DNA from: Erpetoichthys calabaricus
Taxonomy: Eukaryota > Chordata > Cladistia > Polypteriformes > Polypteridae
DNA length: 64,000 nucleotides
Direction: 5' to 3'
Assembly (NCBI RefSeq): GCF_900747795.2
Contig: NC_041401.2
Location: 163,338,733 to 163,402,732 of the forward strand
The notes under the pieces were generated by a model, which saw only the letters and a list, made by a program, of their open reading frames with translations, was not told the DNA's origin and made no database searches. Made by a program: the position numbers and the translations under genes. Below, one piece after another: positions 1 through 13,500 of this stretch; the stretch's first letter is position 1; each line of letters begins with the position of its first letter.

Positions 1-195
1 GGTAAAATTAATTCTAATCTGACCCACGTTTGTGTGAATTTTATGTATGCTTTGTACTGTAGTGAAGAAGTAGGAATGATAAGTTTTTGATATATGTATA
101 CAATAAGCTATGAGGGTGGGTTAAGAGCTGGGATACACTTTTGAAGTTTGTTTGAAAGATATTTGAAAAAAATAAAACAAACTAATATTGGAAGG

Positions 196-540
196 GGGGT
201 GGCATAGTGGTAGCGCTGCTGCCTCGCAGTTAGGAGACCCGGGTTCGCTTCCCGGGTCCTTCCTGTGTGGAGTTTGCATGTTCTCCCTGTGTCTGCATGG
301 GTTTCCTCTGGGTACTCCGGTTTCCTCCCACAGTCCACAGATATGCAGGTTAGGTGCATTGGGGATTCTAAATTGTCCCTAGTGTGTGCTTGGTGTGTGA
401 GTGTGTTTGCCCTGCGGTGGGCTGGCACCCTGCCCGGGGTTTGTTTCCTGCCTTGCGCCCTGTGTTGGCTGGGATTGGCTCCAGCAGACCCGCCGTGGCC
501 CTGTAGTTAGGATATTGCGGATTGGATAATGGATGGATAG
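196..540 (+). mobile_element. V-SINE (tRNA-derived SINE), full-length-looking
   Basis: It starts with a tRNA-like head (A box near ggtggcatagtggtagcg, B box gggttcgcttcccggg). The V-SINE core follows (gtttgcatgttctccctgtg, then tttcctcccacagtcca) and it ends in ggataatggatgg. It is flanked by a perfect 12-bp target duplication, aatattggaagg, at 184-195 and 541-552, so this is an intact retroposition event. It is the best reference for the more decayed V-SINEs in the window. Confidence 0.93.
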
Positions 541-552
541 AATATTGGAAGG

Positions 553-1365
553 TTTTTGTTTTTCAAAATAACTATATTGAGTTCATATTAATTGTATATA
601 TTGGTACTGTGTATTTTTTCAGGCTATTTCAATCAAGATTGTTTTTAAAAAATATATAGAAGTAAAAATACCTGCATTACTTAAAAAAAAAACATAAAAA
701 AAAAAACACACAAATATGCATTACTACTCTTAGTCCCAGCACTTCTGGAGTTGGTAACAATGTGTATGAGTGTGCTCTGGCTATCTGGTGGCAGCTAGTG
801 AAGAAGAACAGCATGCAATCAAGTGAAAAGAACTGAATAAAAGTTGTAGGCATACATTTAATCCTGCATGTCCTGATGGGTAAATTTTATCTGATCAGTG
901 ATTATTCCAGCAGTACCGAGTGCAAAGGAAGAAGCAAACGTTGTGAACAGCGGTCCTCTGCAGAGCACAATCACACAGCCAACCAGTAAAGTGTTTGCTG
1001 CGTGCAATCCAGTAACAGAAATAAAGTATCAATATAGTTTTAATCCAAATATTTGCTATAGATATTTTGAAACAGTGTGATCCTGCGGCACAGCACACGA
1101 AGGACTAAATGCGTTTATAAAATTTAAGAAAATTGTCAAATTTGGTTGTGCTTCTGGTCACTTTTATGAAGCTTCATATATTGACTTAAGATTAAATAAC
1201 AAATGCTGGTCAGTGAAATGTGCAGTTTTTCATACAAAAGAAGAAAAAGTTGTGCCCTGTTTGTAATATCTATCTAAAATATATGGTACTTTTTTTGGTG
1301 ATTAATGAGTAATGTAACCAAGTTACTTTTAAAAGTAATGTTCCTGTATACTGTTAGCACATTAA
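553..1365. other. Unassigned AT-rich DNA
   Basis: No gene or repeat family was recognised. A 60-codon ORF at 898-1080 sits in somewhat GC-richer sequence just after a tctgatcag acceptor-like site. Its product resembles nothing I know, so I do not call it an exon. Confidence 0.3.
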
Positions 1366-1366
1366 G

Positions 1367-1665
1367 TAAACTTTATTAATCCCAAGGGAAATTCAGATGC
1401 ATACAGCAGCAGAAACATAAACAAGAATACAGACTCGCAACTTACTGTATACAGCCAAGGAATCGATAGATAAATAAATAATAAATAAATGTAGATTGTG
1501 CAGATGTTTCAAAATGAGCTTAAAGAGTTAGGAGGAGCATTGAATTGCCTGAGAGGCGCTTAATGAGCACACCGTGGTGGAATGAACCTGTGGTTAAAAG
1601 TGTCCCAAGAGAGCACCTCATGGAGGGGATTATTCATGATGGCATCCAGTTCTGCCACCATCTAA
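1367..1665 (-). mobile_element. Rex1/Babar-type LINE 3' fragment, diverged
   Basis: The 3' signature actttattaatcccaaggg followed by aaattca is present at the left, as in the two better Rex1 copies at 11.8 and 59.5 kb. The rest is diverged 3' ORF and UTR sequence. It is minus-strand, 5'-truncated and older than the other copies. Confidence 0.65.
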
Positions 1666-1950
1666 TTTTCATTTGACAGGCTTTAATAGTTTTTCATACT
1701 TTGTAATATTTTGATTGTGATCACAGTACCAAATGAATGTGCCAAAATTCTAGCAGCTTATTGTAAGAAGCTTGTGGAAGGCAAATCAAAATGTTCAGCT
1801 CATAATTAACAATTTAAAGACAAAGCTACCAAATATTAACAAAGTGTATGTAAACTTGTGACCCACTGGAATTGTGATTTTGGCAATAAAAAGTGAAATA
1901 ATCTGTCTGTGAACATTGTTGGAAAAAATTACTTTTTCCCTATACAAAGC

Positions 1951-2085
1951 AGATGGTAGCACAGCGGAAGTGCTACTGCTTTGCAGTAAGGAGATTTTGG
2001 GTTCACTTCCCGGGTCCTCCCTTAATGGAGAGCACTTTGAGTAGTGAGAAAAGCGCTATATAAATGTAAAGAGTTATTATTAAAT
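1951..2085 (+). mobile_element. tRNA-derived SINE fragment
   Basis: The tRNA-like head (gatggtagcacagcggaagtg, B box gggttcacttcccgggtcc) is followed directly by a short tail, gcgctatataaatgtaaaga, and an attatta run. This head with the gcgctatataaatgtaa tail is a different subtype from the V-SINE at 196. Confidence 0.7.
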
Positions 2086-2089
2086 GATA

Positions 2090-3378
2090 TGTCAAATGTA
2101 TAGTTTGTTAGTATAAAAACTGTGGAGGGCTGATAAAGTGAGTTTTAAAGAATTCACCCTAAGTGTATATAAACTTATGCGTTCTACTGTAATTCCCACA
2201 CATGGGCCCCAGGAGGCAGTCTCCCATTGTCCATCCATTATATTGACCTGCTGGCCAGGAAAGGGATCACCTTGTTTTCTGGCTGGAATTATATCCCATC
2301 CCTGCCCTCCATTAGAGCAGTCAGGTTTTTATAATAGCAAAGGATCAGTTTCTCTCAGATTCACTGAAGTTTTGCAACATAATAGAAAGAAAATGGTATT
2401 AAACAGTAAATTCACATGTGCCACAAGCAACATGGATTACTAAGTGCACACAGACATAGTGCAAAACAGCAAAAACAAAGGCCAAACAAATAAACACATG
2501 CAAGGTCCCAGACATGTACAGACAGTTTATACACTAGTGCACATCAATGTATAGTGTCCCTAAAGATGTATTGTTCTTGTGCCAGTATGACTGTTATAAT
2601 TGGCCAAGAGCACTCATTACAGATTCAGAAAACTGAAGGCAAAACAAAGCCCCTTCATCACCACCTGCTCATTCCATCATGCTGTGCTAAACATGCTGTG
2701 GGACGAGGCATTACTAAGCGTAAGGGTGGCATTAGTCGTGATGGCCTTTTCATTTTGGCATCAAGTGAGATCAGAGTCAGTCCTTGTAATACAGCTGGCC
2801 TTTCTGATTAGTTTACTTAAATGTGTGTGGCATCCCTGGAGTTGACAGCACTCATCTGTCTATGATAGAACATGTCCATAAGTTTGTAGCACACATGAAA
2901 TGATCTGAGCCTCCTCCATAACAAGAACCTTCTGTATTCAACAGGTCTGTGTTATCCACCCAGCCTGGTGTAATATTTAAAAATCCCCACCACTTTCACC
3001 TCGTCTTTACAGAACTGCATCACCTCTGTCTCATCCCTCGTGAAGAGGTGATTAGACTCTGAGGTCCTCCATACTGCTTAAGTTGGCCACTGGGTCATTT
3101 GATTGATCAGCTGCAGCTGTTTGACAGAGAAGAGTTAGAGAAGAGTGTGTGAATGATTGAAATGTTTACAAGTTGTAGCAAAAATGCTGTTCTTGAAGGC
3201 CATTTAGCACATCTGTCAACTTCAGCTATGGCCGACAGTGTAGATCAATCAAAATTTTTTTTCATAGACAGGAATAAGCTGTCCAAAGATCTGTTTGGAG
3301 ATGGAAAGGTGCTGGGATGAGAAGTCATACAATTATGTTTGGACACTCTTAATATTTAACTTTTTTAACATCCTAGTA
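2090..3378. other. Unassigned DNA upstream of AP5B1, possibly an old LINE
   Basis: No host exon was recognised. About 2440-3100 reads like a strongly decayed minus-strand LINE of the CR1/Rex1 type, but the similarity is too weak to be firm. The missing 5' untranslated exon of AP5B1 could lie here or further left. Confidence 0.25.
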
Positions 3379-4278
3379 CAGTAATCCCTCCTCCATCGCG
3401 GGGGTTGCGTTCCAGAGCCACCCGCGAAATAAGAAAATCCGCAAAGTAGAAACCATATGTTTATATGGTTATTTTTATATTGTCATGCTTGGGTCACAGA
3501 TTTGCGCAGAAACACAGGAGGTTGTAGAGAGACAGGAACGTTATTCAAACACTGCAAACAAACATTTGTCTCTTTTTCAAAAGTTTAAACTGTGCTCCAT
3601 GACAAGACAGAGATGACAGTTCCGTCTCACAATTAAAAGAATGCAAACATATCTTCCTCTTCAAGTCAGGAGCAGATGTCAGAGAGAGAGAGAAAAAAAG
3701 CAAATAAATCAATAGGGCTGTTTAGCTTTTAAGTATGCGAAGCACCGCGGCACAAAGCTGTTGAAGGCGGAAGCTCACACCCCCTCCGTCAGGAGCAGAG
3801 AGAGAGAGATAGAGAGCCAGAGAAAAACAAACAAGCACAAATCAATACGTGCCCTTCGAGCTTTTAAGTATGCGAAGCACTGTGCAGCATGTCGCTTCAG
3901 GAAGCAGCTTGCACAGAAGGTAGCAACGTGAAGATAATCTTTCAGCATTTTTAGACGAGCGTCCGTATCGTCTAGGTTTGCGAACAGCCCCCCTGCTCAA
4001 TCCCCCTACGTCAGGATCAGAGAAAGTCCGCGCAAGACAGAGACGGAGAAAAGTAAGTTGGATAGCTTCTCAGCCATCTGCCAATAGCGTCCCTTGTATG
4101 AAATCAACTGGGCAAACCAACTGAGGAAGCATGTACCAGAAATTAAAAGATCCATTGTCCGCAGAAATCCGCGAACCAGCAAAAAAATCCGCGATATATA
4201 TTTAAATATGCTTGCATATAAAATCCGCGATGGAGTGAAGCCGCGAAAGGCGAAGCACGATATAGCGAGGGATTACTG
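3379..4278. mobile_element. Pogo/Tigger-like non-autonomous DNA transposon, copy 1
   Basis: The ends are inverted: CAGTAATCCCTC on the left and GAGGGATTACTG on the right, flanked by TA on both sides (3377-3378 and 4279-4280). The sub-terminal DNA holds repeated tccgcgaa and ccgcgat words, the interior is GA-rich, and no transposase is present. The TA duplication and TIR style fit the pogo/Tigger branch of Tc1/mariner. It ends 226 bp before the acceptor of the first AP5B1 coding exon. Confidence 0.85.
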
Positions 4279-4516
4279 TACACTAAAATATAATTTGGAA
4301 CTTGAAACATTTTGCTTTATTGTATCTATAGAACAAGAGGTGGGTTATTTTAAGCTCTTCACAATACTGACTTAGCAGAATATAGGTTTGTGGGATCATT
4401 ATTGTCAAATGTACAGAGTATTCACATTATACAGATTAATCATCATGTTTACTAATTTCAAAATAAAAAACAGGTGATAAAAAAACAATGTTCTTTTGTT
4501 ACAGCTGCTCCCAAAA

Positions 4517-7500
4517 ATGACAAATCTGGACCACAGCAATTGGGCCAACAGGGTTGCTGATTTTTTTCATAGCCCTAGCCATTTTCTCCTTGCCACATCT
4601 ACAGATGCTTTTTTAGCGGACATTCTTCATGACATAAAGAATGACAAAATCAGCGAAGGTACAAAGGTAAGCACCACACAATTACATGCTATCTTGATTT
4701 GTCTGGTAGGCAGAGAAAAAGGTAGAATGGGGCAGGTACAGGATTCAGCAAGGTCTCAAGATGGACTGGCAGTGTTGGCACTTATCATACCAGTGGATGA
4801 ATGAGAACAGCACATGGACTTGGTAAGAATGAAGAGCATTAGGAAGTGGTCCAAATACCTGATCCATAAAGGGCACTGTCTTTGCCTAGGTATATTTGTA
4901 GAATGGGTTAAAGGAAGAAAGCAGGTTTTTTGTTTTTTTTTTTTGAAATGGTGACCCTGTGGTTCTTGTTAACTACCCCATCCATCATTTACACTGACTC
5001 ACTGCTAATTTCTATGCTCTTGTATGTCGAGAATTTGTTATTTTTGGGTCCAATTGGATTCCATAAGTGTGGTAACTCCTTGCTGGGCTGTAACCATGAA
5101 TGCTGTCATTTTGACTCGTTCTCTTGGTTCAAGGAAGACAGTTCATAGTGCTTCAAATGTGAAGAAAAAGCAGACAAAGCAGAAGTTAAACAACAACCAT
5201 TTGATTCTCCTTTGTGTTGTGCTGCACTTCTACTCTCGATCAGGCCTCACCCAAAACCCCTCTGCAAAAGCACATCATACTCCTTTTTTTATTACAGTAG
5301 GTAGAAGCAACCAGTTGCAAGAGGTATAGAAAAGAATCACCCACTTTGAAAATATTCACATTTTGTTGCTTTGCATCCTACAATGAAAACACACACACAA
5401 ATATGTTTAGCTTTATTTACTCAGTGCAGCCTACAGTCAGGTCCATAAGTATTTGGACAGTGACACAATTTTCATAATTTTGGCATCGTAAACCACCACA
5501 GTGGATTTGGAATAAAGCAATCATGTGATTGAAGTGTAGACTTTCAACTTTAATTTAAGGGGTATAGCAAAAATATTGTATGAGCTGTTCAGGAATGACA
5601 GACTTTTTATACATGGTCCCCTATTTGTAGTTGCTCAGAAGTATTTGCACAAACATTTTCAATATTTGGTTGAAAATCCTATACAATTAATGACTGCCTG
5701 TCTGAACCCATAGTCATCTCCAAGTGCTGAGTTTCCACCCTAGTGATGCTTTGCCAGGCCTTTGCTGTCGCTTTTTTCAGTTGCTGCTTGTTCTTTGGAC
5801 TTTCTGCCATCAGTTTTGTCTTCAGCAAGTGAAATGCATGTCCAGTTGGGTTGAGGTCTGTAGATTGACTTAGCTTGAAGAATCGTCTACTAGTTTGTGT
5901 TGAAAAGCCTTTGCTTTGCTTTCGCATTATGTTTTGGCTCATTATCTATCTGTACTGTACTAAAGTGTCATCCTATCAGTGTAGCAGCATTTGGCTGAAT
6001 CTGAGCAGATAGTATAGCCCTGTACACTTCAGAATTCATCCTGCTACTTCTGCCAGCAGTCACATCATCAATAAACACAGGTGACTGACTTCCACTGGCA
6101 TTCAGGCATGTCCATACCATAGATAGATGATGTGTTATGCACCAGATGATTTGACGATTCTTGTCTTCTCCATACTCTTCTCTTTCTAACATTCTGGTAT
6201 ACAGTAATCCCTCCTCCATCGCGGGGGTTGCGTTCCAGAGCCACCCGCGAAATAAGAAAATCCGCGAAGTAGAAACAATGTTTATATGGTTATTTTTATA
6301 TTGTCATGCTTGGGTCACAGATTTGCGCAGAAACACAGGAGGTTGTAGAGAGACAGGAACGTTATTCAAACACTGCAAACAAACATTTGTCTCTTTTTCA
6401 AAAGTTTAAACTGTGCTCCATGACAAGACAGAGATGACAGTTCAGTCTCACAATTAAAAGAATGCAAACATATCTTCCTCTTCAAAGGAGTAAACAAATC
6501 AATAGGGCTGTTTGGCTTGTAAGTATGCGAAGCACCGCGGCACAAAGCTGTTGAAGGCGGCAGCTCACACCCCCTCCATCAGGAGCAGAGAGAGAGAGAG
6601 AGAGTTAGAGAGAGAGAGATAGATAAAAAAAATCAATACGTGCCCTTTGAGCTTTTAAGTATGCGAAGCACCGTGCAGCATACTTAAAAGCTGCACACAG
6701 AAGGTAGCAACGTGAAGATAATCTTTCAGCATTTTTAGACGAGCGTCCGTATCGTCTAGGTGTGTGAACAGCCCCCCTGCTCACACCCCCTACGTCAGGA
6801 TCACAGATAGTCAGTGCAAGAGAGAGAGAAAGAAAAGTAAGTTGGGTAGCTTCTCAGCCATCTGCCAATAGCGTCCCTTGTATGAAATCAACTGGGCAAA
6901 CCAACTGAGGAAGCATGTACCAGAAATTAAAAGACCCATTGTCCGCAGAAACCCGCGAAGCAGCGAAAAATCCGCGATATATATTTAAATATGCTTACAT
7001 ATAAAATCCGCGATGGAGTGAAGCCGCGAAAGGCGAAGCGCGATATAGCGAGGGATTACTGTATATTGATCATGGCTTCCTTTGTCCAAAGAAAATTGTT
7101 CCAGAACTTGACAGGCTTTTAAAACATGTTTTCTGGCAAAATCTAATTTGTCCTTCCCATGCTTGAAGTTTACCAGTGGTTTGTACTTTGTAATAAACCC
7201 TCTCTCTTTACTTTCATAAAGTCTTCTCTTGATTGTAGACTTTGGTAATGGCAGGTCGTCCTCCTGGTGACTGTTCTTGGTTTGGATAAATGTTATGAAG
7301 GGGTTTTTCTTCACCAATGAAAGAATTCTGCAATCATCCAGCACAGTCGTCTTCCATGATTGTCCAGGCCTTCTGAAGTTGCTGAGCTCACCAGTGCATT
7401 CCTTCTTTTTAAGAATGTATCAAATGTTTGATTTGACCACTCCTGGAGCCTCATGCGTAACACCGTGCGTAGAATTCACACTAAAACATGGCGTAAGGAC

Positions 7501-10500
7501 AAAAGTGGAAATGTGCATACGCACAAAAAAATCCAGATGCATAAATCTGTGCGTTCGACAACTTCCATGTTCTTCCACTCCATAAACCCCAGTAAGCATG
7601 AAAAGTAACGCACGTGCCTGCTGCCACTCCCCATACTCCTCCCAGAATTAAGCCTCTTTGAATATGCAAATCAATATAAATAGCCCTTAAGCTCAGCGTT
7701 CTGTGAAAAGGCAATGGCAAAAGCACGGGGGGAAATAAAAGAATTTTAGCGAATACCTAGTGGAGGCAAGGAAAAACGTACTATTTGTTGGATTAAACAG
7801 TGGTATAAAAAACAAAAGGAAGTTGATCAAGTGACATAGAGTGTCAGAAAAACTCGAAAGCTCAAGTTCACAAAGTCGCACAGTGCCCGAAATAAAAAAG
7901 AAGTTGTCAGATATCAAAGTTGCCATGAAAAGGCGAGTCGTAGCCCACTGTCTGAGTGTCATATGAAAGCTTATTAGGGTACATATAAAAAAAAATAGGC
8001 ACACAGTGGGGAAAAAAGCACGGAATGTCAACTTTAATCTCGAAATTTCCACTTTAATCGCATAGTTTATTTTGCCATTAAAGTAGAACATCATAAAATT
8101 CATCTTAAAATCGCTTAATTTACTAGTTTCCCAAATCCCTTTGTAACTAAAGTAGCACATTAAATGCTTTGTTTTGTATTTGATCTTCTATGTACTCTAT
8201 ATGTGTGAATCATGCTTCTTAAATGGGCTTTCTCTTCCTCCGACAGGACACAGAATCCAATACATTCGTGATATTACAGCTCTCTGACTAATTAAAATAC
8301 TGAGACGTATACTTGATATCATTTTCATGATGATAGGAGTTAAAGCATGTTATTAAACATGGGAACACGGTGGTGCAGTGATTGTTCATGCCTCACGCAA
8401 GATGCTTGCTGCCGTGCACAACCTTAGATGAAATAATTTATTGCAGCAGTACTCTCTCTTTCAAATGTACTAACCTCCAATTCCTGTCCTTACTTTTCTT
8501 TCTCCAAATACCCAATCACCACACAATTAGCTCTGTAATAGACGTTAAGCCATCTGTAAGCTGAGAACGCTGATTCATCAAAACTTTTAAGGAACATTGA
8601 AATATCTTCATAGTACATGTTAAATTATTCTATCCATCTATCTTTCCAGTGTTGTGCCAGCCCCAGCAAGAATACAGCGCGAGGCAGGAACAATCCGTGA
8701 ATGGAGCACCAGCTCCTTGCGGGACCATGTCTTCACATGTTCAATTATTAACAAAATAGATTGTTTAAATGAAGTTAAAGTTTTATCTGTATAATATAAT
8801 AAACATATTTTGCTGCATTTCATCGTCATCATATGTAAATACACGCTTTATAAAGTGGCTCAGGTTGTGCAATATTATAACTGTATTGCAAGTTTACAGT
8901 GAGGTAATTGTACTTATAAGTACAAACAGTTCTACAAGGAGCACTTGATGGACTGATTGAGTGCGTTTATAGTTCTTGGGATGAAACTGTTTCTGAACCG
9001 CGAGGAAAGGCTCTGAAGCATGTGCCGTATGAGAGCAGTTTAATAGACAGCATGGCTGAGGCAGCATGTACTTGATGCTGTATACCGATAATTCTCTTTC
9101 CAATCAGCTGCTGTACAGCTGTGATTCCCCACTCAGATACAGTGATATAAATACTCCGAGTGGTGCAGTGAGAGTAATATGGAAAAAGATGATCTGCTGT
9201 GGCAACCCCTAACCGGAGCAGCTGAAAGAAGAAGAAGAAGGTGCAGTGAGAGTAACAATGCTAAAGCAGCTATGGTATTTAGAATAGTTTGACCATTCTG
9301 TGGACCATTATATTGTTACAGGTTAATTACAATCAGATGCATTAAACTAATAAACATAAAATATGTAGAAACGGTTCGTACGCACAAAAGTGTTGCGTAC
9401 GCCAATTTCCATGCTCACATCGCAATGTATAAAAACTAAACTTGGCGTAAAGCCATGCACATTTTCACGCCAACTCAATCCCTGGCATTCTCAACTTCTC
9501 AGCTCGGTTTTGCAAACCAGCAGCACCCATCGTCAAAGCAGTGCTATTGTTCCTGTGTGGTTTCCCTTTCCTTTTTAGATCCACATCCCTGATGCAGCTT
9601 TATCAAATACACTGAAATTAACCGCATATCGTTTATTAGTTTAAGGCATCTGATTGTAGTTAAAATGTAACAATATAATGGTGCACGGAATGGCCAAACA
9701 ATTCCAAATACCATAGCTGCTTTAGCGTTGTCACTGCACCACTCGTAGTGTTTATCCCACTATATCTGAGTGTGGAATCACAACTCTATAGCAGCTGATC
9801 GTTAAAGAGAATTATCGGTATACAGCATCAAGCACACGCTGCCTCAGCCATGCGTACAGTCTATCTGAACTGCTCGCGTACAGTCTATTTGAACTTCTCT
9901 CATACAGCAAACGCTTCAGAACCTTTCCTGTAGGGACCTCGCTGTTCAAAAACAGTTTCATCCCAAGAACTATAAACTCACTCAGTTAGTCCATGAAGTG
10001 TTCCTGGTAGAACTGTTTGTACTTTAAAGTAAAATTTCCTAACTGAAAACTTGCGATACAGTTATAATACCGTGTTTCCCCGAAAATAAGACCTACTCCA
10101 AAATTAAGCCCTAGCATGATTTTCAGGCTGCTCTGTAATGTAAGTCCTACCCCAAAAATTAGCCCTAGTCTAGATTGTCAGCTTAAAAATAAGGCGCCTA
10201 AGGCCAGGTTTATACTTCACACGATGCGACGTGTGTGGCCGAAACATCCATTAAATTCCGAGGACACCTTGCCACAATATCTTTGAAAAGAATGTTTAAT
10301 GATTACATCCATCCTCTGAAAAGGATGTTTAATGATTACATCCATCAATTCGGGGATGCGCCCATTCCAGCAGCATTGGCGCAAGACAGAAACAAAATCC
10401 TTGGACGGGGCATCAGCTCATCGCAAGGTGAACACAAACACACACATACATTGGCGTCATTTTAGCGTCACCAAATCCCCAAACCTTCATGTCTTTGGAT

Positions 10501-13500
10501 GGAAAACTGAGCACACTGTGGAAACCCACCAGGAAAACATGCAAACTCCAAGCAGGGATCACAAGGATAGTGACTCCCTGCGAGACAGCAGTGCTACCGC
10601 TCTGCCACTGTGCCACCCCAACATGTGTAACTATTAACAGTATTCATTATTTAAACAAAGTTAACGATTTATCTGTAAAATGTAACATACATATTTTAAT
10701 GCATTTAATCATGTAAGTGATATCAAGTATAAATCTAAGAATTCTAAATGTGCAGAGAGCTGGAATATAATAAATTTAATATGTTCTGTGTGTCAATCTA
10801 TTGCTTCTTGCTGCTGCTGTCAGGTCAGGAGGAAGCCCCAGCGATTAACAACTGGGTCAGTTTTAAGATGACGTTTACGATGGTCTACTTTAATGATAAA
10901 GTAAACTACGAGGTTAAAGTGGATATTTCGAGTGTAAAGCCGAAATTCCCACTTTAATTACAAAATGGACCTTTTCATTGTGTCCTTAATTTTTTTTTCT
11001 CTATGGCTCAAATACGCCTCCTTACATTGTATTCTATTATTAATGTGACGGTGCAAAAAGAAAAAAAAAAAAAAAAGACGGCACAGAAGATGGTATGTGA
11101 GATATTTAAAATATATCGTGTCATTACGATCAGGGAATATGCGATGCTTGAATATAAAAGCAGCATGAATACATTTGTATGTTGGCATTTTGCTTCACCA
11201 CATCGAACCATTCATTAAACATCGAAATATGCACATCGATCCTGGAGGATCCTAAAAGCAGCTGGAGTAGCAAGAAATTCAGGCTGGAATTCAGGTTTTG
11301 AATGTGGAGAATTATGACGATTTTCCAGAAGAAAATGACATGACTATATTTGGATAAATGTAAATTGTTATACATGAATAAATATAAGATATCCCCTGAA
11401 AATAATCCCTAGTGCATCTTTTGGAGCAAAAATTAATATAAGACCCGGTCTTATTTTCGGGGAAACACGGTATTGTCCAACCTGAGCCACTTTATAAAGC
11501 ATATATTTACAGATGATGACGACTGGCTTCTAAGTCAATTTAGATTTCCAGGCACTATGTTCTTGGAGCTCTTGATATCATTTTTAAGATGAAATGTGGC
11601 AAAGTATGTTTATTACAGTATACAGATGATAAAATTTTAACATCATTTAAATAATCTATATTGTTGATAATTAAACATGTGAGGACACAGTGGTAGCGAC
11701 GAGCTGGCACCCAGTTCGGGGATTGTTCCTGCCCCATGCTGCGTGCTTGCTGGGACTGGCGCAAACCTAGATGGATAGAATAATTTAAACATGTTGATAA
11801 ATAGATAGATACTTTATTAATCCCAAGGGGAAATTCACATACTCCAGCAGCAGCATGCTGATAAAGAAAATATTAAACTAAAGAGTGACAACAATGCAGG
11901 TATACAGACAGACAATAATTTTGAATAATGTTAACGTTTACCCCCCCCAGGTGGAATTGAAGAGTCGCATAGTGTGGGGGAGGAACGATATCCTCAGTCT
12001 GTCAGTGGAGCAGGAAAGTGACAACAGTAAGTCGCTGAAGCTGCTCTGTCTGGAGATGATACTGTTTAGTGGATGCAGTGGATTCTCCATTATTGACAGG
12101 AGCCTGCTCAGCGCCGTCGCTCTGCCACAGATGTCAAACTGTCCAACTCCATGCCTACAATATAGCCTGCCTTCCTCACCAGTTTGTCCAGGTGCGAGGC
12201 GTTCTTCTTCTTAATGCTGCCTCCCCAGCACACCACCGCGTAGAAGAGGGCGCTCGCCACAACCGTCTGAGACAACATCTGCAGCATCTTATTGCAGATG
12301 TTGAAGAACGCCAGCCTTCTAAGGAAGTAGAGCCGGCTCTGTCCTTTCTTACACAGAGCATTAGTATTGGCAGTCCAGTCCAATTTATCATCCAGCTGCA
12401 CTCCCAGGTATTTTATAGGTCTGCACCCTCTGCACACAGTCACCTCTGATGATCATGGGGTCCGTGAGGGGTCTGGGCCTCCTAAAATCCACCACCAGTT
12501 CCTTGGTTTTGCTGGTGTTCAGGTGTAGGTGGTTTGAGTCGCACCATTTAACAAAGTCCTTGATTAGGTCCCTATACTCCTCCTCCTGCCCACTCCTGAT
12601 GCAGCCCACGATAGCAGTGTCGTCAGCGAACATTTGCACGTGGCAGGACTCCAAGTTGTATTGGAAGTCCGATGTATATAGACTGAACAGGACCAGAGAA
12701 AGTACAGTCCCCTGTGGCGCTCCTGTGTTGCTGACCACAATGTCAGACCTGCAGTTCCCGAGACGCACATACTGAGGTCTGTCTTTAAGATAGTCCACGA
12801 TCCATGCTACCAAGTATGAATCTACTCCCATCTCTGTCAGCTTGTCCCTAAGGAGCAGAGGTTGGATGGTGTTGAAGGTGCTAGAGAAGTCCAGAAACAT
12901 AATTCTTACTGCACCACTGCCTCCGTCCAAGTGGGAGAGGGATCGGTGTAGCATGTAGATGATGGCATCCTCCACTCCCACCTTCTCCTGGTATGCGTAC
13001 TGCAGAGGGTCAAGGGCTTGACGGACCTGTGGCCTTAGGTGGTGAAGCAGCAGCCGCTCCATGGTTTTCATCACATGCGACGTCAGAGCGACAGGCCAGA
13101 AGTCATTCAGCTCACTAGGATGTGATACCTTTGGGACTGGGGTGATGCAAGATGTTTTCCAAAGCCTCGAGACTCTCCCCTGTTCCAGGCTCAGGTTGAA
13201 GATGCGCTGTGGAGGACTCCCCAGCTCCAATGCACAGGCCTTCAGCAGTCGTGGCGATACTCCATCTGGACCCGCTGCTTTGCTGGCACAGTCTCCACAG
13301 TTCTCTTCTTACCTGGGCTGCTGTGATTGTGGGTTGGGGTAGACTCATTCCTATGCTGGTATCAGCAGAAAGATGGGGGGAGGGTGCAGTACTCCAAGGT
13401 GAGATTGGGTTAGGGTGGTCAAACCTGTTAAAAAAGTTGTTTATCTGGTTTGCTCTCTCTCTCCACGTCTCTCTCGATGGTGGCACCCTGCTTCGAGCTG

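Noticed and set aside
188-510. ORFs of 64-106 codons at the left edge, both strands
   Set aside because: They lie on a V-SINE whose target duplication marks it as a retroposon.
898-1080. Possible exon after an acceptor-like tctgatcag
   Set aside because: No known protein similarity and no matching donor or neighbour exon could be identified.
1951-2010. Possible tRNA gene
   Set aside because: Only a partial A box/B box head with a SINE tail; no full cloverleaf.
7693-8160. A 155-codon minus-strand ORF inside Harbinger-like copy B
   Set aside because: No transposase or DNA-binding motif, and composition looks like translated non-coding sequence. The corresponding region of copy A is not an intact ORF of this kind.
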